Source: Chryseobacterium defluvii | GTDB lineage: Bacteria; Bacteroidota; Bacteroidia; Flavobacteriales; Weeksellaceae | DNA length: 64,000 bases | NCBI RefSeq assembly: GCF_014204415.1 | Contig: NZ_JACHLE010000001.1 | Location: forward strand, 1,488,001-1,552,000 | Reading direction: 5' to 3' | Part shown: one piece after another, positions 61,158-64,000 of the stretch | How positions within the stretch are numbered: position 1 is the first letter of the stretch | How the letters are laid out: every line of letters begins with the position of its first letter | The notes under the pieces: generated by a model | The model's database searches: none | Told to the model about the DNA's origin: nothing | The model's input: only the letters and a program-made list of their open reading frames with translations | Made by a program: the position numbers and the translations under genes

Positions 61158-62147
61158 TTAATTATTCAGTAACATTGCCGCTTCTTTTGCAAAGTAGGTG
61201 AAGATCATATCTGCACCGGCTCTCTTGAAGCATGTTAAGCTTTCGATGATGGTTTTATCATTATCAAGCCATCCGTTCTGGGCAGCTGCTTTTACCATTG
61301 CATATTCTCCGCTTACATTGTACACAGCGATCGGAAGGTCAATAGCTTCACGAACTTTCGCCACGATATCGAGATAAGGAAGCCCCGGTTTGATCATAAT
61401 GATATCTGCTCCTTCTTCTATATCTTTAAAAACTTCATTCAAAGCTTCGCGGGAATTATGGAAATCCATCTGGTACGTTTTCTTGTCCTTCGGAATATCT
61501 ATACTGTCTTTCGGGGCACTGTCCAGGGCACTTCTGAACGGCCCATAAAAAGAGCTTGCATATTTCGCCGAATAGCTCAGGATACCTACATCCGTAAATC
61601 CGTTTTCTTCTAAAGCTTCACGAATCACCAATACTCTTCCGTCCATCATATCACTCGGCGCTACGATATCAGCTCCCGCTTCCGCATGGGATACGGACAT
61701 TCTTGCCAAAGCATCATTGGTGGCATCATTGATGATCTTCCCGTTTTCGATAATTCCGTCATGGCCATAGATTGAATAGGGATCTAAAGCAACATCCGGC
61801 ATTACGATCATTTCAGGAACGGCATCTTTTATCGCTTTGATGGTATTCTGCATCAGGCCGTCTTTGTTCCATGCTTCTTTGCCTGTATTGTCTTTTAAAT
61901 GATCCGATACTTTCATATACAAATTGACAGATTTTATGCCTAAAGAAAATAATTCCTTACATTCTTTCACCGTTAAATCTATGCTCCTCCTGAAAATTCC
62001 CGGCATCGACGCGATGGGCTCCTGTTTGTTTTCCCCCTCCATTACGAAGATCGGCATTACAAAATCATGAGTGGTAAGAATGCTTTCTCTTACCATACTT
62101 CTGATTGATTCATTTACTCTCAGCCTTCTGTTTCTTGAATGTATCAT
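61158..62147 (-). CDS. hemB: Porphobilinogen synthase (delta-aminolevulinate dehydratase)
   Basis: Condenses two 5-aminolevulinate molecules to porphobilinogen in heme synthesis. The 329-residue TIM barrel has both Schiff-base lysines, in SYSAKYASSFYGPFR and IMIKPGLPYLD. The zinc-cysteine triad is replaced: MPDVALDPYSIYGHDG has Asp/Ala where zinc enzymes have CxC, so a Mg- or K-dependent, zinc-free active site is expected. Cytosolic octamer. Its heme product chain relates to the heme oxygenase/phytochrome pair elsewhere in the window. Confidence 0.95.
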   Translation of the reverse strand: MIHSRNRRLRVNESIRSMVRESILTTHDFVMPIFVMEGENKQEPIASMPGIFRRSIDLTVKECKELFSLGIKSVNLYMKVSDHLKDNTGKEAWNKDGLMQNTIKAIKDAVPEMIVMPDVALDPYSIYGHDGIIENGKIINDATNDALARMSVSHAEAGADIVAPSDMMDGRVLVIREALEENGFTDVGILSYSAKYASSFYGPFRSALDSAPKDSIDIPKDKKTYQMDFHNSREALNEVFKDIEEGADIIMIKPGLPYLDIVAKVREAIDLPIAVYNVSGEYAMVKAAAQNGWLDNDKTIIESLTCFKRAGADMIFTYFAKEAAMLLNN

Positions 62148-62179
62148 TTTTGGAATACTTTTTGAATAATAAGTTTATG

Positions 62180-62187
62180 CAAATTTA
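62180..62187 (-). promoter_or_regulatory. -7 element of hemB
   Basis: The minus strand reads TAAATTTG 33 bases before the hemB ATG. No clear -33 element. Confidence 0.5.
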
Positions 62188-62209
62188 CTACAACTTCTAT
62201 AAAAAACTA

Positions 62210-62240
62210 TTGCATGTGAATATAGAATTGTTTACTTTTG
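62210..62240 (+). promoter_or_regulatory. Promoter of the T9SS-domain miniprotein
   Basis: TTG at 62210-62212 and TACTTTTG at 62233-62240 (20 bases between) match the Bacteroidota -33 and -7 pattern. It is divergent from hemB; the ATG is at 62271. It rules against an in-frame upstream start at 62238. Confidence 0.55.
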
Positions 62241-62270
62241 TTTGTAATATACTTGAGAAATTATATTTTG

Positions 62271-62621
62271 ATGAAAAAACTTTTACTTTTATTTATACTT
62301 TTAGGAGGCATTGCTGGGTTTTCCAGTAATTTAAAAGCCCAATTAAGAGAACCGGGTTCCATCTCACAAAAGTCTGATGACGGTGTTTTGGTAGCATATC
62401 CGAATCCTGCCAAAGATTTTCTTGTGGTAAAAGCTAAAGATTCTTCTCTGAAAATAAAAAATGTAATTTTTTATTCCATCCTAGGAACACAGGTGGCTAA
62501 TTACGCAGTAAATAAAAATTCCGGTGAGATCAATATTGAAAAACTGAAACCCGGAAAATATCTTATCCGCTATATTTTAAGCGATAACACACAAAAAGTT
62601 ACCCAGATAGTAAAACAATAA
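62271..62621 (+). CDS. Miniprotein consisting of a signal peptide and a T9SS type A sorting domain
   Basis: From the ATG at 62271 the protein has 116 residues. Signal peptide MKKLLLLFILLGGIAG... ends near SNLKAQ (about 24). After a linker of about 18 residues comes the T9SS type A C-terminal domain: VAYPNPAKDFLVVKAK, YSILGTQVANY, INIEKLKPGKYLIRY and a basic end (KVTQIVKQ). Normally this domain ends a much larger cargo and is cleaved by PorU; here no cargo domain remains. It could be a degraded remnant, or a small secreted or regulatory peptide. Confidence 0.88.
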   Translation: MKKLLLLFILLGGIAGFSSNLKAQLREPGSISQKSDDGVLVAYPNPAKDFLVVKAKDSSLKIKNVIFYSILGTQVANYAVNKNSGEINIEKLKPGKYLIRYILSDNTQKVTQIVKQ

Positions 62622-62623
62622 AT

Positions 62624-62655
62624 AAAATCCTGATAATCATCAGGATTTTTTCTTT
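62624..62655 (+). terminator. Terminator after the T9SS miniprotein
   Basis: AAAATCCTGA/TCAGGATTTT ten-base stem, six-base loop, T run, 3 bases past the stop codon. Confidence 0.9.
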
Positions 62656-62726
62656 TAGATCCATTCAATTTTAATTATTCCGTAACTTTCGGAATATTTT
62701 TATACTAACTACAGAAAAATAATTGA

Positions 62727-63638
62727 ATGCTAAAAGCTGAACATATTACGAAAACCTACAATGCGGGAAAAAAAACAGCATTGGATGATTTCAGCATACA
62801 TGTCCCGAAAGGGAGTATTTACGGTCTTTTAGGGCCTAACGGTGCGGGAAAGACTTCATTCATCCGTATCATCAATCAAATTACCCAGGCTGACTCAGGA
62901 AATGTCTTCATCAATGGAGACAAGCTCAATCCCAGCCATATTAAAGATATCGGCTATATGCCTGAAGAAAGAGGTTTGTATAAAAATATGAGTGTCGGGG
63001 ACCAGATCCTTTATTTTGGAGAACTGAAAGGAATGAGTAAAAATGATGCCCTGAATGAAGCTAAAAAATGGTTTGAAAAACTGAACATCGATCAATGGTG
63101 GAAGAAAAAGCTTTCAGAACTGTCAAAAGGGATGGCTCAAAAGATCCAGTTTGTGGTTACCGTTCTTCACAGGCCTCACCTTTTAATCCTCGATGAGCCT
63201 TTTTCAGGTTTTGACCCGGTAAACGCCAATCTGATCAAAGACCAGATCATTGACCTTAAAAATAACGGAACCACGATCATACTCTCTACCCACAGGATGG
63301 AGAGCGTGGAAGAAATGTGTGATTATGTGGCATTGATCAATAATTCTAAAAAGATTATTGACGGAAGGGTTTTCGATGTAAGGGAAAAATTCAAGAAGAA
63401 TATTTTTGGGGTTACTCTTTCCGAAGTTAGCAGTGATCATCTTGAAAATTTCAGAAATAAGTATGAGATCTTCAATTTCACCAATGAAAATAACCTGGTT
63501 TCCTTTGACCTGAAAAATGAAAGCGACCAGAACAATATCCTTCTGGATCTGGTGCATGTGGGAAAAGTGAGATCATTCGACGAGAGAATTCCGAGCATGA
63601 ATGAAGTGTTTATCAATGCCGTAAGTAATCATTCTTAA
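62727..63638 (+). CDS. ABC transporter ATP-binding protein (NatA-like)
   Basis: A 303-residue ATPase subunit. Walker A GPNGAGKTS (about 37-45), signature LSKGMAQK, which differs from the canonical LSGGQ, Walker B LLILDEPFSGFDP and the H-loop STHRM. A C-terminal extension of about 80 residues is typical of NatA/CcmA-type subunits. It pairs with the permease that starts 2 bases downstream. NatAB exports sodium in Bacillus; here the substrate is unknown. Confidence 0.92.
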   Translation: MLKAEHITKTYNAGKKTALDDFSIHVPKGSIYGLLGPNGAGKTSFIRIINQITQADSGNVFINGDKLNPSHIKDIGYMPEERGLYKNMSVGDQILYFGELKGMSKNDALNEAKKWFEKLNIDQWWKKKLSELSKGMAQKIQFVVTVLHRPHLLILDEPFSGFDPVNANLIKDQIIDLKNNGTTIILSTHRMESVEEMCDYVALINNSKKIIDGRVFDVREKFKKNIFGVTLSEVSSDHLENFRNKYEIFNFTNENNLVSFDLKNESDQNNILLDLVHVGKVRSFDERIPSMNEVFINAVSNHS

Positions 63639-63640
63639 CT

Positions 63641-64000
63641 ATGAATAATATTTTTTTAATTACAAAAAGGGAGTTTCTTACTCAGGTTAAGAAAAGATCC
63701 TTCATTATATTGACTTTACTGGCACCTATCATGATCATCGCCTTTGGTGCGGTGATCGGGCTGATGTTCAAAGCCAATGAATCCCACAGCATTATTGAAG
63801 TAGTAGACAAAAGCGGGCTTTTTAAAGACCAGTTAAAATCTGATGAGAAGCTCAATTATGTGTTTATCTCTACAGCTGATGAGAAATCCAAGATCAATAA
63901 TTTAAAGAACAATGAGTCTTTGGACGGTATTCTTATTCTTCCTGAACTTGATAACCAAAACTATGACGGGTTGGAAAAAAACGCAAGGCTGGTTGTGAAC
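63641..64000 (+). CDS. ABC-2 type permease (NatB-like), cut by the window end
   Basis: The first 120 residues of a permease: MNNIFLITKREFLTQVKKRSF, then the first transmembrane helix (IILTLLAPIMIIAFGAVIGL), then the start of a large extracytoplasmic loop (IIEVVDKSGLFKDQL, DGILILPEL) as in NatB and other ABC-2 permeases with a long periplasmic domain. It starts 2 bases after the ATPase gene, so they form one transporter operon. The rest lies outside the window. Confidence 0.9.
   Translation, partial: MNNIFLITKREFLTQVKKRSFIILTLLAPIMIIAFGAVIGLMFKANESHSIIEVVDKSGLFKDQLKSDEKLNYVFISTADEKSKINNLKNNESLDGILILPELDNQNYDGLEKNARLVVN

Noticed and set aside
1..64000. tRNA, rRNA, IS elements, prophage or integrase
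   Set aside because: I looked for transposase, integrase and phage motifs and for conserved tRNA/rRNA words and found none; short degenerate repeats are the only mobile-looking DNA.

Overview
The window reads as chromosomal DNA of a Bacteroidota, family Weeksellaceae, most likely Chryseobacterium or a close relative. The grounds are low GC content, gliding genes (gldB, gldC), a T9SS sorting-domain protein, a PafA-type alkaline phosphatase with the Elizabethkingia/Chryseobacterium active-site layout, SusC/BtuB-like and OMP_b-brl receptors, surface lipoproteins, near absence of Shine-Dalgarno sequences, and many promoters with the Bacteroidota -7 element TAnnTTTG. The genus is inferred from protein character; no rRNA or tRNA gene was seen. 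Most of the window is housekeeping, with short accessory inserts.

Layout. 0-6 kb: a small-membrane-protein/old-yellow-enzyme operon, cytidine deaminase, then a cobalamin riboswitch controlling a BtuB-like receptor and a BtuG-like surface lipoprotein. 6-14 kb: tRNA CCA-adding enzyme, TsaC, an acetyltransferase, a cystathionine gamma-synthase-type enzyme, gldC and gldB on the minus strand, then two EF-hand/leucine-rich-repeat secreted proteins flanking an acetyltransferase, and nadE. 14.7-16.1 kb: a three-gene cassette of exported barnase-like RNase, archaemetzincin lipoprotein and barstar. 16-25 kb: pafA, an ankyrin protein, a SUKH (SMI1/KNR4) protein, malate dehydrogenase, heme oxygenase plus bacteriophytochrome kinase, and a nucleoid-associated protein. 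25-27.6 kb: small accessory genes, including two related helical proteins around a 42-residue membrane peptide, and a twice-frameshifted pseudogene. 27.6-38.7 kb: dnaK, ppk1-ppx, a second barstar-like protein, the NifU/Mrp Fe-S pair and a GH92 mannosidase.

39-47 kb: a repetitive surface protein, a frameshifted PhyH dioxygenase, a dicarboxylate symporter, BON and SH3 proteins and a large outer-membrane barrel. 46.5-51.6 kb: alkylation repair (AlkB, Ada/Ogt-like) and polyamine synthesis (agmatinase, arginine decarboxylase). 51.7-64 kb: metallo-hydrolase, Crp-type regulator, thiamine pyrophosphokinase overlapping a cobalamin adenosyltransferase, DinB, an ABC exporter with a WYL regulator, LptB with an unusual C-terminal extension, TM2 protein, hemB, a protein that is little more than a T9SS sorting domain, and the start of a NatA/NatB-like ABC system that runs off the end.

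Connections. B12 uptake (BtuB/BtuG, riboswitch) pairs functionally with the adenosyltransferase. Heme oxygenase supplies the biliverdin chromophore of the adjacent phytochrome. Arginine decarboxylase and agmatinase make putrescine. Ppk1 and Ppx make and degrade polyphosphate. Several dispersed loci look like toxin/immunity material: barnase/barstar, orphan barstar, SUKH and an Imm22-like tail on LptB. The strongest candidate for something not well described is the barnase-archaemetzincin-barstar cassette at 14.77-16.14 kb.
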